Below are positions 1-9,182 of a stretch of 64,000 nt of DNA, piece after piece. The notes under the pieces are model-generated. The model saw nothing but the letters and a program-made list of their open reading frames with translations. It was not told the origin of the DNA and did no database searches. Source of the DNA: Polaromonas sp. P2-4. GTDB taxonomy: Bacteria; Pseudomonadota; Gammaproteobacteria; Burkholderiales; Burkholderiaceae_C. Within the stretch, counting starts at the first letter, position 1; every line of letters begins with the position of its first letter. The position numbers and the translations under genes are program-made. The DNA lies in assembly GCA_024703855.1 (NCBI GenBank), contig CP087965.1, positions 1,682,001 through 1,746,000 of the forward strand. Reading direction: 5' to 3'.

Positions 1-2
1 TC

Positions 3-782
3 GAAAAATACGGCGTTCCACTCATAGGCCCGTCTACTGGTGCCATGGTGCTGCACCAGCCCGTCAGAAAACATATCTTCAATGTGCGTGCCACGTACCA
101 GCGCGAAGCTGAAAAAGCCATCACCCACCTGAACTCAATGGGCATCACGCGGATCGGCATTGTCTATTCCGACGACAGCTTTGGCGCCGATGGCGTGGCC
201 GGCGTACAAAAAGGCCTGACGACGGCCAAACTCACCCCTGCGGTGCTGGAAAAATTCAACCGCGCCAAACCTGATTTCACACCGATAGCGCCCAAGATTT
301 ACCAGTCCAATGCGCAGGCCATCATCATGGTGGCGTCCGGCCAGGCGGTGGTCGATGGCGTGAAGGCCTTCCGTGCTGCCGGCTCAGCCGCACAGATCGT
401 GACCTTGTCCAACAATGCATCAGGCGGCTTTGTGAAGAGTCTGGGCGACAACGCGCGAGGCGTGATCGTCACGCAAGTCTTCCCTTACGAACGCTCCATC
501 GCCTACCCCATGGTGAAGGAAGCGCAGGAACTGGCCAAGGCCAAGGGCATGAACGAGATCAGTCCAGCCATGCTGGAAGGCTTTGCAGCGGCCAAGGTAC
601 TGGTAGAAGGCTTGCGCCGGGCCGGCCCAAAACCCAGCCGCGAAAAAATCCAGGCAGCACTGGAAGGCATTCGCAAACTCGATATTGGCGGGCTGGAGGT
701 GAGCTACACCCCGGAAGATCACACCGGGCTTGATTTTGCCGATCTGTCCATCATTGGGACCGACGGAAAATTCAAACGCTGA
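3..782 (+). CDS. Branched-chain amino acid-type ABC transporter substrate-binding protein (5' end outside window)
   Basis: Periplasmic binding protein of the LivK/Peripla_BP_6 type, which delivers amino acids or small acids to an ABC importer. The frame is open from the first bases of the window (EKYGVPLIGPSTGA precedes the first internal ATG at 45), so the N-terminus and signal peptide lie upstream. Visible family features are GVPLIGPSTGA, GITRIGIVYSDDSFGADG and the C-terminal run ending GLDFADLSIIGTDGKFKR. The 259 codons present are about two thirds of a normal 370-400 residue protein. No permease or ATPase gene is in the window, so the ligand cannot be inferred. It converges on the minus-strand gene that ends at 814, with no obvious terminator in the 30 bp between them. 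Confidence 0.85.
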   Translation, partial: EKYGVPLIGPSTGAMVLHQPVRKHIFNVRATYQREAEKAITHLNSMGITRIGIVYSDDSFGADGVAGVQKGLTTAKLTPAVLEKFNRAKPDFTPIAPKIYQSNAQAIIMVASGQAVVDGVKAFRAAGSAAQIVTLSNNASGGFVKSLGDNARGVIVTQVFPYERSIAYPMVKEAQELAKAKGMNEISPAMLEGFAAAKVLVEGLRRAGPKPSREKIQAALEGIRKLDIGGLEVSYTPEDHTGLDFADLSIIGTDGKFKR

Positions 783-813
783 CCGAAAAAACCAAGGCCC
801 GGCCAGGATAGGC

Positions 814-1290
814 TCAGTCGTACAGGGCGCTTTCAAGCTCCCTGAATTTCTCGGGCCCAACAGCTTCCTTGATTTTGGGTGCCAGCTCCTGAAGCTTGGT
901 CAGATCACCTGCAGCTTCTACCGCGAGGTTAAGCCGAAAACCGCGCAGACCCAAACCCGCGGTAAGCCGCGTGGCAATCGGGTAGGCCTTTGAATAATGC
1001 GCCTGGGCACTCAGGCTGGGGAGCCCGTCAGCGTCCTGCGCGGGTACCGATACAGGTGTCAACGCGGGTGCCGGTTGTGATGCCACTGCGGCGCTGGCCG
1101 CCAACAGCCCCAGCGTCACCAGATGATTCACATCATCGACCGTCACGCCCAATCCGGCTGTCGCCTTGAGAACGTCTTCTGTACTGCGCTTGCCATCAAA
1201 CATGATGAAGGTCGAGCGCTGCCGGGGCGTTAACGCAAGAGAACGGTTCTGCAAGGCAGATTGCCCCAACTCCGTCTTGGTGTAAATCAT
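814..1290 (-). CDS. Conserved hypothetical protein, 158 aa
   Basis: I do not recognise a function. The ATG at 1290 (MIYTKTELGQ) is preferred to an upstream in-frame codon at 1356, because the extra 22 residues look non-coding. The N-terminal half (residues 3-65) is a compact helical region with TPRQRSTFIMFDGKRS that resembles winged-helix-like domains. An Ala/Pro/Val-rich linker follows (about residues 68-88), then a helical C-terminal part (YPIATRLTAGLGLRG, KIKEAVGPEKFRELESALYD). There is no signal peptide or membrane segment. Proteins of this layout occur in Burkholderiales, but I cannot tie them to a pathway. Confidence 0.6.
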   Translation of the reverse strand: MIYTKTELGQSALQNRSLALTPRQRSTFIMFDGKRSTEDVLKATAGLGVTVDDVNHLVTLGLLAASAAVASQPAPALTPVSVPAQDADGLPSLSAQAHYSKAYPIATRLTAGLGLRGFRLNLAVEAAGDLTKLQELAPKIKEAVGPEKFRELESALYD

Positions 1291-1386
1291 CGGCTTGTCT
1301 CCGGTAAATGCACTGCAGGGCGCGGCCACCTTGGGTGGTCTATTGTTTAGCGGCACAGGGGTATTTTTTATGGTGTCTCCCTGGGT

Positions 1387-1629
1387 TCAATTTAACCCCA
1401 TCTTATCGGCAATGCACTCTTTCCGGGCCTCATCGCAACAGTGTGAAGGCCCGGGGAAACCTGACTTCAGACCTGAACGCCGGCCTCGATACCCACCGCT
1501 ACTGACGGCAGGTACAGACGTTTGCGACGCACCATGTTTTTCACCACTGAGGTCAATGTCGCCACCCTTGCTCAGCACAAACAGTGCAAGCACTGCGAAC
1601 ACAACAAATCCCACCACAATTTTCCACAT
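1387..1629 (-). CDS. Small single-pass membrane protein, unknown function
   Basis: An 80-residue ORF. The ATG at 1629 follows a good ribosome binding site (GGAGAAGAAG), so I prefer it to the in-frame TTG at 1641. Residues 2-22 (WKIVVGFVVFAVLALFVLSK) form one hydrophobic helix. The rest is a polar tail rich in Gly, Ser, Arg and Lys with two adjacent Cys (CCDEARKE). It lies directly downstream of the transporter at 1742-3400, but a terminator separates them. No function can be assigned. Confidence 0.55.
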   Translation of the reverse strand: MWKIVVGFVVFAVLALFVLSKGGDIDLSGEKHGASQTSVPAVSSGGYRGRRSGLKSGFPGPSHCCDEARKECIADKMGLN

Positions 1630-1639
1630 CTTCTTCTCC

Positions 1640-1677
1640 AAAAAAACAGGCCCCCGGCAGATGATGACGAGGGCCTG
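1640..1677 (-). terminator. Rho-independent terminator of the MHS transporter gene
   Basis: On the minus strand the arms CAGGCCC and GGGCCTG enclose a loop of about 17 nt and are followed by seven T (1640-1646). It lies 65 bp beyond the transporter stop codon and just before the ribosome binding site of the small membrane protein. Confidence 0.75.
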
Positions 1678-1741
1678 CGAACTTCTACAAGGCCTTTTGG
1701 CTTGCGCGGGCGCTTGGCGCCTGCGCCGCCTGCAAGGTCAA

Positions 1742-3400
1742 TCAGTCGTTGGCGTAGATGTCAACGTCTTTGGTTTCCTTGATGAACAGCGTGCCAATCA
1801 CCACCGTGGCTGCCGCGATGATGATCGGATACCACAGGCCGTTGTACATATTGCCGGTCTGGGCCACGATGGCGAACGCCGTCGTGGGCAGCAAGCCGCC
1901 AAACCAGCCGTTACCGATGTGGTAAGGCAGGCTCATGGAGGTGTAGCGGATGCGGGTCGGGAACAGCTCAACCAGCATGGCGGCAATCGGGCCGTACACC
2001 ATGGTCACCAGCAGCACCAGATAGAACAGGATGGCCGTGACCATGACCTTGTCAATCTTGGCGGGGTCTGCCTTGCTGGGGTAGCCGGCGGCTTTGAGTG
2101 CGTCAGCCACGGATTTCTTGAACTCGCCGTCCTTTTTCTTGGCCTCATCAGCAGGCAGGCCTTTGGCGGTGTAGCCGGTGATCACGGTTTCGCCAATCTT
2201 GATGGTCGCTGGCGTGCCTGCAGCAGCAGGTGCATTTTCATAGCTCACCGAAGCACCAGCCAACACCTGCTTGGCAATATCGCAAGAGCTGGTGAACTTG
2301 GCGGTACCGGTCGGATTGAACTGGAACGAGCATTCCTTCGAATCAGCCGTCACGACGACCTGGTTCTTGGCTTGCGCAGCAGCCAGATCGGGATTGGCCG
2401 CTTTGGTCAGGGCGGTGAACACCGGGAAATACGTCAAGGCCGCCAGCAGGCAACCAGCCATGATGATGGGCTTGCGGCCGATCTTGTCGGACAAGGCGCC
2501 AAAGACAATGAAGAACGGTGTGCCAAGAACCAGCGAGAACGCCACCAGAATGTTGGCCGTCGGGCCGTCCACCTTGAGCGCTTGCGTCAGGAAGAACAGC
2601 GCATAGAACTGGCCGGAATACCAGACGACGGCCTGACCTGCGGTCAAACCGATCAAGGCCAGAATCACGATTTTCAGATTTTTCCACTGGCCGAATGATT
2701 CGGACAGCGGCGCTTTGGAGGTTTTGCCCTCGGCCTTCATTTTCTGGAAGGCGGGGGACTCGTTCATGGAGAGGCGGATGTACACCGACACGGCCAGCAA
2801 CAGAATGGAGACGACGAACGGAACGCGCCAAGCCCAGTCAGCAAACGCTGCTTCGCCAACAATGGTGCGGGTACCGAGAATCACCATCAGACTCAGAAAC
2901 AGCCCCAGCGTGGCCGTGGTCTGGATCCAGGAGGTGTAAGCACCCCGCTTGTCGTGCGGCGCGTGCTCGGCCACATACACGGCGGCGCCACCATACTCGC
3001 CACCCAGTGCCAGACCCTGCAACATGCGCAAGGCAATCAGGATGACCGGTGCGGCTACGCCAATGGAAGCGTAGCTGGGCAGCAAGCCCACGATGAACGT
3101 GGACAGGCCCATGATCACGATGGTGACCAAAAAGGTGTATTTACGGCCAATCATGTCGCCCAGGCGCCTGAACACCAGCGCGCCGAAAGGACGCACGATG
3201 AAACCGGCCGCAAACGCGAGCAGGGCGAAGATGAACGCGGAGCCTGCATCCACTCCGCTGAAAAACTGCTTCGCAATAATTGGGGCGAGTGAGCCGTAGA
3301 GGTAAAAGTCGTACCACTCGAATACGGTGCCAAGCGATGAGGCGAAGATCACTTTCTTCTGCTCACCTGTCATGGGTCTGTTGTCGACTGCTGTTGACAT
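1742..3400 (-). CDS. MFS transporter, metabolite:H+ symporter (MHS/ProP-like) family with a large extracytoplasmic insert
   Basis: Inner-membrane proton symporter for a small organic acid or osmolyte; the substrate is unknown. The ATG at 3400 is chosen because GGAG lies 8-9 bases upstream; the in-frame TTG at 3415 has no such site. MHS hallmarks are TVFEWYDFYLYG near the N-terminus, RRLGDMIGRKYTF and GLALGGEYGGAAVYVAEHAP. The 552 residues exceed the usual 430-450 because of a hydrophilic insert of about 115 residues (roughly 332-448) between the ninth and tenth predicted membrane helices. The insert carries two Cys (near 357 and 373), consistent with a disulfide-stabilised periplasmic domain. 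The gene is intact and followed by a terminator at 1640-1677. The first 185 bp upstream (to 3585) hold no gene and no promoter I can define. Confidence 0.85.
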   Translation of the reverse strand: MSTAVDNRPMTGEQKKVIFASSLGTVFEWYDFYLYGSLAPIIAKQFFSGVDAGSAFIFALLAFAAGFIVRPFGALVFRRLGDMIGRKYTFLVTIVIMGLSTFIVGLLPSYASIGVAAPVILIALRMLQGLALGGEYGGAAVYVAEHAPHDKRGAYTSWIQTTATLGLFLSLMVILGTRTIVGEAAFADWAWRVPFVVSILLLAVSVYIRLSMNESPAFQKMKAEGKTSKAPLSESFGQWKNLKIVILALIGLTAGQAVVWYSGQFYALFFLTQALKVDGPTANILVAFSLVLGTPFFIVFGALSDKIGRKPIIMAGCLLAALTYFPVFTALTKAANPDLAAAQAKNQVVVTADSKECSFQFNPTGTAKFTSSCDIAKQVLAGASVSYENAPAAAGTPATIKIGETVITGYTAKGLPADEAKKKDGEFKKSVADALKAAGYPSKADPAKIDKVMVTAILFYLVLLVTMVYGPIAAMLVELFPTRIRYTSMSLPYHIGNGWFGGLLPTTAFAIVAQTGNMYNGLWYPIIIAAATVVIGTLFIKETKDVDIYAND

Positions 3401-3582
3401 GATGGTTGTCTCCAAAATATTAGCGCCCCCGATATGGAAGCTGAGCTCATTATTTTGGGTATCCCTGACCTAGCTCTGACGTGAAAATAACAGGAGCTTG
3501 CACCAAACTTATGCGGGGCTGACAAGTCAAGGGGAAACCCTTGAAAAACTTTTCAGCATGCGAAGCGCATTCGGGAAAACGC

Positions 3583-3855
3583 CTAGGGCCTGCTCACGCT
3601 AAAACGGGAGATGCGTTGGATCCATCATGCGGATGGATGCGCGAAGGGCGGCGCGGCAAATAGCAAGGCTATTTGCAAGCCGACCGACAAAGCAGACGCC
3701 GCATGAGGGACCAACCCGAAGGGAAGGACGAATGCCGGGCGCATTGCGGCGTTGCGGCTCGCTTGTGTAGCCAAGCTACACGGCGCTCACCGCGCCTTGC
3801 ACTGCATCCCGGCATTCGTCCTTCGCACTCCCGTTTTAGCGTGAACAGGCCCTAG
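3583..3855. repeat. Large palindromic repeat element, copy A
   Basis: A 267-bp core (3586-3852) with near-perfect 25-bp terminal inverted repeats starting GGGCCTG (one mismatch), inside self-complementary CTAG flanks. Internal nested arms include GGACGAATGCCGGG near 3726 paired with its complement near 3810, plus smaller hairpins with CAAATAGC and TGTAGC arms. The segment CCAACCCG...CGGCGTTGC (3711-3755) aligns base by base with copies B and C. It fills most of the gap between the MHS gene and the isomerase gene, and its right edge supplies the isomerase TAG stop. No ORF is credible inside it. Confidence 0.85.
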
Positions 3856-4503
3856 CGTCGACGTTCAATGCCTGAAGAAACCTGACTGACGTCGTTCCAG
3901 CCCGGCCCGCTAAACCAGGTGCCGCCAAGCAGGTAGTCGCGCAGCATGGGCAGCGAGTCCAGCCCCCAAAAGAGTTTGTCATCGACTACAAACGCAGGCA
4001 CGCCAAAAACGCCGTGCGCAATCGCATCTTCGGTATTTTTTTTCAGCTGCGCCTTCGCCTCATCGCCCTGCATGTCATGCTGCGGAACCAATCGCTGCAC
4101 CAGCGATGCGAGACGCTGCGCATCGGCAGCCTCGGCACCGCCCTGCCAGACATGGCGAAAAATGGTTTCACACACATACCGGTTGGGCGCACCTGAAACG
4201 CTCGCCAGCACCGCACGCCACGGCAAGCCTGAGCAGCGGCAAGGGATTGAACGGATGGCTGAGCGGCATCTGCAAAGGAATGTTCAAGGTGTGCGCCAGC
4301 CACAGCACCTGGCGGTAAGTCCAGTCGCGCTTGGGTGCAATTTCTGCAGGCCCCAACTGGCCATGATGTTTGAGCAAACCGGCAAAAAGCACAGGCTGGT
4401 AGCTAACGCTGTAACTCACACCCTGCAAAGCTTGAGGCAGCCGCTCAAACGCCAGGTAGGCATACGGCGAGATGAAGTCAAGGTAGAACGTGATGTGTTT
4501 CAT
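3852..4503 (-). CDS. DsbA-family oxidoreductase / 2-hydroxychromene-2-carboxylate isomerase-like protein (frameshifted)
   Basis: Thioredoxin-fold protein of the NahD/GST-kappa group, whose known members isomerise 2-hydroxychromene-2-carboxylate in naphthalene breakdown or have unassigned roles. It starts with MKHITFYLDFISPYAYLAFE, the family N-terminus. The SPYAYLA segment replaces the CxxC of true DsbA, so disulfide exchange is unlikely. The second half (APNRYVCETIFRHVWQGG, HGVFGVPAFVVDDKLFWGLD) is in another frame, with the break near 4200. Total length of about 216 residues is normal once joined. The stop codon is made by the end of repeat copy A. Aromatic degradation genes are absent nearby, so the substrate is open. 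Confidence 0.75.
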
Positions 4504-4551
4504 GCGGATCGCTTCAGGTGGTTTGCAGGCGGGAGCGGATGGCCGTTCGTC

Positions 4552-5301
4552 TCACGGCTGCAATGCAGCCATGCGCCGCTCAACGATTTTCCAGATACCT
4601 CGCTTGCTGTCATCGTCCGCGCGGCTCCAGGCGGCAATCTCGTCACGCGTGCGAAAGCAGCCTTCACACCATCCGGTGGCGGCGCTCATTCGGCACACCG
4701 AAATGCACGGAGACGGCACATCGGCTGCGGCGTCCACGGTGCGGGCGCGCAGGGTGACCAAACTGATGGCGCGTTGCAGCGCAAGTTTTTCTTCGTCCAC
4801 ATCCACCGCCAGGTCTGCCACTGGCGCACCGGTCAACCGCTGCAGCTCTTGCGGCGACAGCTGGAACACGCCATGGGGATGCCCGGCCGCAGCCCAGATG
4901 TCATCAAAGCGAAACAGCGATTGGTCAATCAGCGTGACCGACGGTGTGATATGAGCGAACGGTGAAACGCCACCAATCGAAAACCCTGTGCGGGCTTTCA
5001 CAAATTCGGCATCCGCACGCGCCAGCCGTTTGCCGTCCGGGCAGACCAGGGCCTCCACTTTTTCTCGTCAACGCGCTGGTCACCGGAGGTCACGATCAGC
5101 ACAGCCGCATCATCGGACTTACGGCGAAAAATAATGCTCTTGGCAATCTGGCCCACGGCAACCCCCAGCGTCCGCCGCCTGCTGCGCGGTGCGTGCGGCA
5201 TTGTCGAGCATGACGGGCGCATGCGGATGGCCCAAGGCCTGGAGCGCGCTGGCGACCCGCCGCACACCGTCAGGCAGGGTCAAGACTTCGGCACCGCACA
5301 T
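4552..5301 (-). CDS. YbaK/EbsC aminoacyl-tRNA deacylase domain fused to a DUF1289 domain (frameshifted)
   Basis: The N-terminal part is a YbaK/EbsC domain, a family that hydrolyses mischarged aminoacyl-tRNAs in trans. Visible motifs are VASALQALGHPHAPVMLDNA, GQIAKSIIFRRKSDDAAVL with the conserved Lys, and GGVSPFAHITPSVTLIDQSL. The last 55 residues form a DUF1289 domain with the pattern CISVC...WCEGC (two CxxxC/CxxC pairs), possibly metal binding. Frame breaks lie near 5190 and 5060; joined length is about 250 residues. The ATG at 5301 abuts the HMG-CoA lyase stop (5303), so the two genes are probably co-transcribed. The fusion itself is continuous in the sequence and not created by a frame break. 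Confidence 0.8.
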
Positions 5302-5302
5302 A

Positions 5303-6223
5303 TCAACCCGTCCTTTTGTTCAGCAACGCCGTCGCGACTCGGGAATTTGGCTTGCGCTCCAGAAAGTCGCTGATGAACTTGCCCGCATCGATCAGCTTGT
5401 CCAGATCAATACCCGTTTCAATGCCCATGCCCTGCAGCAGGTACACCACGTCTTCGCTTGCCACGTTGCCGGTCGCGCCTTTGGCATAAGGGCAGCCGCC
5501 CAGCCCGGCTGAAGAGGTATCAAACTGCCAGATGCCCATTTCCAGCGCGGCCAGCGTGTTGGCCAGCGCCTGCCCATAGGTGTCATGGAAATGGCCCGAC
5601 ACATCGTCGATGGCGTAGTGCCTGAGCGCCGCCTCCATGGCACGCTGCACCTTGACGGGTGTGCCCACACCAATCGTGTCGGCCACACCGATGTGTTGCA
5701 CGCCAATGTCCTTCATAAGCCGCGCGACAAGTTCCACGCGCTCGGGTGGAATCTCACCTTCATAAGGACAACCCACGGAGCAGGAGATCGCGCCGCGCAC
5801 ATAAATGTTGTGGGCCTTGGCCGCTGCCACCACCGGCCGAAAACGTTCGATGCTCTCAGCGATGGAGCAATTGATGTTGCGCTGGCTGAAGGCTTCGCTG
5901 GCCGCGCCGAACACCACAATCTCGTCGGGCCACAACTCACGCGCGGGGGCCACCGCCGCCTCAAAGCCCTTCATGTTGGGCGTCAGCACGGAATAACGCA
6001 CGCCCGGCTTGCGCCGTATGCCGGCCATCACCTCTGCGTTGTCGGCCATTTGCGGCACCCACTTCGGCGAGACAAAACTGGTGACCTCGATTTCAGTGAG
6101 CCCGGCATCCTGCAGGCGATGCACCAGCTCGATCTTGACGGCGGCAGGCACCGGCTGTTTTTCATTTTGCAGGCCGTCACGCGGGCCAACATCGACGAGT
6201 TTGACTTTGGCGGGGAGTTTCAT
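5303..6223 (-). CDS. mvaB: Hydroxymethylglutaryl-CoA lyase
   Basis: Cleaves HMG-CoA to acetoacetate and acetyl-CoA, the last step of leucine degradation. The intact 306-residue frame starts at the ATG at 6223 (MKLPAKVKLVDVGPRDGLQN); the 19 codons upstream are discounted. Catalytic features are GPRDGLQNE, the metal-binding HFHDTYGQA, and GGCPYAKGATGN, which holds the active-site Cys. It complements the methylcrotonyl-CoA carboxylase and isovaleryl-CoA dehydrogenase genes elsewhere in the window. Repeat copy B lies 90 bp upstream, so the promoter is either in that gap or inside the repeat. Confidence 0.93.
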   Translation of the reverse strand: MKLPAKVKLVDVGPRDGLQNEKQPVPAAVKIELVHRLQDAGLTEIEVTSFVSPKWVPQMADNAEVMAGIRRKPGVRYSVLTPNMKGFEAAVAPARELWPDEIVVFGAASEAFSQRNINCSIAESIERFRPVVAAAKAHNIYVRGAISCSVGCPYEGEIPPERVELVARLMKDIGVQHIGVADTIGVGTPVKVQRAMEAALRHYAIDDVSGHFHDTYGQALANTLAALEMGIWQFDTSSAGLGGCPYAKGATGNVASEDVVYLLQGMGIETGIDLDKLIDAGKFISDFLERKPNSRVATALLNKRTG

Positions 6224-6313
6224 GGCAGTCTCTTTCTGCTGCACAGTATCGCAAAATCCAGCGCCCACAGCGCGGGGCACTGCACCGAGCCCATGGTACG
6301 GTGACAGGTTTTA

Positions 6314-6646
6314 GAGCCTGTTCACGATCTACAGGGGGTCGCGTTGGGACGCAATCGGGATGAGTTGCTCGCCAACATCACGCAGCATGGGCTCATGCCC
6401 ATGCAAGGGATTTGGTGGGCAAATCCCTGACCGCACAGCCGGTCGGCTGTGCGTCGTGCGGCTGCCCCAATGGGGATGCAAACGCGACCGCGTTTGCGTC
6501 GTCCCAACCCGTAGGGCAAGTGGATTTTCGGGCGGTCTGCGGCGTTGCAAAATCAGCCAAGGCACAAGCCTTGGCTTGGATTTTGCGCCTTGCATCCCAT
6601 CCCGAAAATCCACTTGCGCGGCCCCCTGTAGATCGTGAACAGGCTC
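6314..6646. repeat. Large palindromic repeat element, copy B
   Basis: A 333-bp element with terminal inverted repeats beginning GAGCCTGTTCACGATCTAC and continuing through ACAGGGGG. Interior features are self-complementary arms AGTGGATTTTCGGG (near 6518) and its partner (near 6600), and small hairpins around GCATGGGC/GCCCATGC, GCACAGCCGG and CAAGCCTTGGCT. The conserved core CGGCGTTGC is at 6540-6548. Its orientation matches copy A and is opposite to copy C. With the 90 bp next to the HMG-CoA lyase start it accounts for the whole 6224-6646 gap. The right edge is followed by TCA, which is the TGA stop of the exonuclease fusion gene. Confidence 0.88.
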
Positions 6647-8811
6647 TCAATACTTGAGGCGTGCGTAATAGGTTTTCTGCGCCGCATCGCGCGCCTGACC
6701 CAGGGTGTGAATGCCCTTCTCGGCCAGCAGAGGAAGCAGCCGCAGGAAAACCTCGGCCGTCACCATGGCATCGCCCATGGCCGTATGGCGGCCCATGACC
6801 GTCACATTGAAGCGCTCGGCAATGGCCTCCAGCCGGTGCGACTCCTGGCTCGGATGCACCAGCGCCGACAGCAGCAGCGTGTCCAGCACCGGTTGATCGA
6901 ACCGTACCCCGGTCTGCGGCTCCTTGAGTTGCAGGAAGCGCATGTCGAAGGCGGCGTTGTGTGCCACCAGCACCGTGTCCTCGGCGAAGGCATGAAAAGC
7001 AGGCAAGACCTTGTCGATGGTCGGCTGCCCCCGCACCATTTCGGGCTGGATGCCGTGAATCGGTATTGACGCGGCCGGGATGTCGCGCCCAGGGTCCACC
7101 AGTTGCTCGAAGCTCTCCTGCCGCAGTAGCTTGCCATTGACAATACGGACCGCGCCGATCTGGATGATCTCGTCACCGTTCGACGGGTCCAGCCCCGTGG
7201 TCTCGGTGTCGAACACTGTGTATGACAGCTCGGACAGCTTGCGATCGGCCAGCTCCCGCGCTTGGCTCGAGGCCTGAAACAAATCGAAGTCGTAATACTC
7301 CGGACGGCTGTCGCTGCGCACCAGGCCGGCTGCGTCCAACTGCTCCGGCGGGCTGGCCAGTGGCAACAGAAAGCGGAAAAGGCCAGGTGACGAACGCGCT
7401 CGCGTTCGAACCAGAACGCTGCCGCCGTGGCGCTCAACCACGTCACGCACGGTCAGCGGCGTGGTTTCGCTCCCCGATCTTCATGGGGTCCATTTCCCAG
7501 CCCATCACGGTTTCCGTGCTCATGACCTGATCGGACCAGATCAGGTCCAGATGGGCACGCTCCCCGGCAGCGCTCAGCCGCAGATCCACGTGACGCACCT
7601 CGAATTCATCCACCAGCCGACCCGCGAGATACACCAGGGCTTGCAGCAGGGAAAAGCTGTCGACCCGGAGCCACAGGGATGCATCCAGATCCACGGCACT
7701 GCAGGGTAACTGGTGGGCCACCTCGATCCGCCGCAAGACGGCCGCCACCAAGTCGGTGCCCAGCATGTCTTCCATGGGCCAGCGGGTCTTGAGCCCATCG
7801 GCCGAACTGGCCACCAGGTCCTGGATGCGCCGGCTCATGGCGGCGGTCTCGTCCCGAATCACCGCCTGGAACCGTTCGCGCATGGCAGCATCCAGATCAG
7901 GATATTCCAGCATGTCGAGCGCCGCCTGCATGTTGGCCAGTGACGACCGGCTGCCCTCCGTCAGTCCGTGCAGCAGGCGGTCGCGCGCGCTCTCGTCCTC
8001 CAACTGGCGGGTGATGTTGTCCAGCATCAGCACAAAACCAGTGATGGCCGGGCTGTCTCCGTCCACGGTGCTGGCGCGAACCGGCGTCATCTGGACCCGC
8101 AGCAATTGCCCGGCACGCGTGGTCGTGACGAACTGGGCCGAGGGGCTCGCTGCGCCGCGCTGCATGCGCTGCTGAACACTCTCCAGCGCATGGGCAATCA
8201 GCTTGCGGTCAAACACGGTGTAGATCGAACGCCCGAGCCCCATCAGCTCGGCCCCACCCGCCACGGCGGGGGCCTCCGACAAGGCACGGAACTGCATGCG
8301 CGCGGTTGTTGTAGAGGATGACGCGGCCGTCCAGGCTGCAGACCACCACGCTTTGCGTGAGCTCGGACATGAGCGCGGCCAGCCTGCTCTTCTCCTGCTC
8401 GATGCGGTGACTGGCTTCGCGCACCCTGGCATCGACGTCGCGTCGCAGTTGCTCCCGCTGGGCCACCAGGTCGTTGATGGCCCGGGTCAGACCCCGGTTT
8501 TCCGCGCTGCCCTGCGCGCCGAGTTCGCGGTGGACGTCGCCTGTAAGCAGAATTTGCGCCTCTTCCAGCAAACGCGCCGGGGCCTCCACCCGGTCGCGAT
8601 ACAGCTGGCTCACGCCCCACCCCAGGCCGCCCGCCAGCACCAGCCCCAGCATGAGTACCAGCGCAGCGCGGGACTCCAGCAAAGCGCCCAGAGCTGCCCG
8701 CTCTGTATCCGCGAGCGTGGCCCCCACCAACGCCAGGACCAGACCCGTCCAGATCACCAGCACCAGGCCCGGCAACAGCGTGGCCAGCAGCCGACGCCGG
8801 TCCAGCTTCAT
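6647..8811 (-). CDS. Membrane-anchored degenerate histidine kinase fused to a DEDDh 3'-5' exonuclease (frameshifted)
   Basis: Order: two N-terminal membrane helices (about residues 9-31 and 48-68), a HAMP-like linker and coiled coil, a PAS domain, a kinase-like core, and a C-terminal DnaQ/PolC-epsilon exonuclease of about 180 residues. The exonuclease motifs are complete: FDTETTGLDPSNGDE, LVAHNAAFDMRFLQ and RHTAMGDAM. The kinase core looks dead: where HisKA has HE-RTPL the sequence reads TEGSRSSLANMQAAL, and the ATPase lobe lacks a clear N box. Frame breaks near 8300 and 7465 split the gene; joined length is about 720 residues. Its start overlaps the stop of the response regulator (ATGA), so the pair is translationally coupled. 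I infer regulation of a nuclease by the acetate signalling system; the function is unknown. Confidence 0.75.
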
Positions 8812-9182
8812 GGCATGCGCTCCAGCATCTCGCGCACCCGGCGAGCCAGCTCCTTGGTCGAAAAGGGCTTGGTGATGTAGTCGTTGGCACCCAGCGCCAG
8901 GCCCTTCGCGACATCGGCTTCGCGGCCCTTGGCGGTCAGCATGAGGATCAGGGTGTCCTTGACCTGCTCATTGGCCCGCACTTCCTGGCACACCTCGAAG
9001 CCCGTTTTCCTGGGCATCATCACATCCAGCAGCACCAGGTGCGGGCGCTCGCGCAGGATGGCGTCGATCGCTTCCTGACCATCGCGCGCCACGCTCACGT
9101 CATAGGCTTCGCGCTTCATCAGGTACTCGAGCGAGATCACGATGTTGGGCTCGTCGTCCGCGATCAGTATCTTGTAGGTCAT
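8808..9182 (-). CDS. Single-domain response regulator (REC only)
   Basis: A 124-residue CheY-like receiver with no output domain. The phosphorylation pocket is complete: ADDEPN, LVLLDVMMPRKTG with the acceptor Asp, MLTAKG and the KPFS Lys. The ATG at 9182 is chosen because it overlaps the kinase stop at 9179 (ATGA). It probably receives phosphate from the symporter-kinase encoded upstream and passes the signal by protein contact, since it cannot bind DNA itself. The next gene (kinase-like exonuclease) overlaps by the same ATGA arrangement and is the obvious candidate partner; that link is an inference. Confidence 0.9.
   Translation of the reverse strand: MTYKILIADDEPNIVISLEYLMKREAYDVSVARDGQEAIDAILRERPHLVLLDVMMPRKTGFEVCQEVRANEQVKDTLILMLTAKGREADVAKGLALGANDYITKPFSTKELARRVREMLERMP

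Noticed and set aside
1295..2698. 467-codon open frame on the plus strand
   Set aside because: It is the antisense shadow of the MHS transporter; the protein has repetitive low-complexity His/Arg/Gln composition and no family features, while the minus strand encodes a complete transporter.
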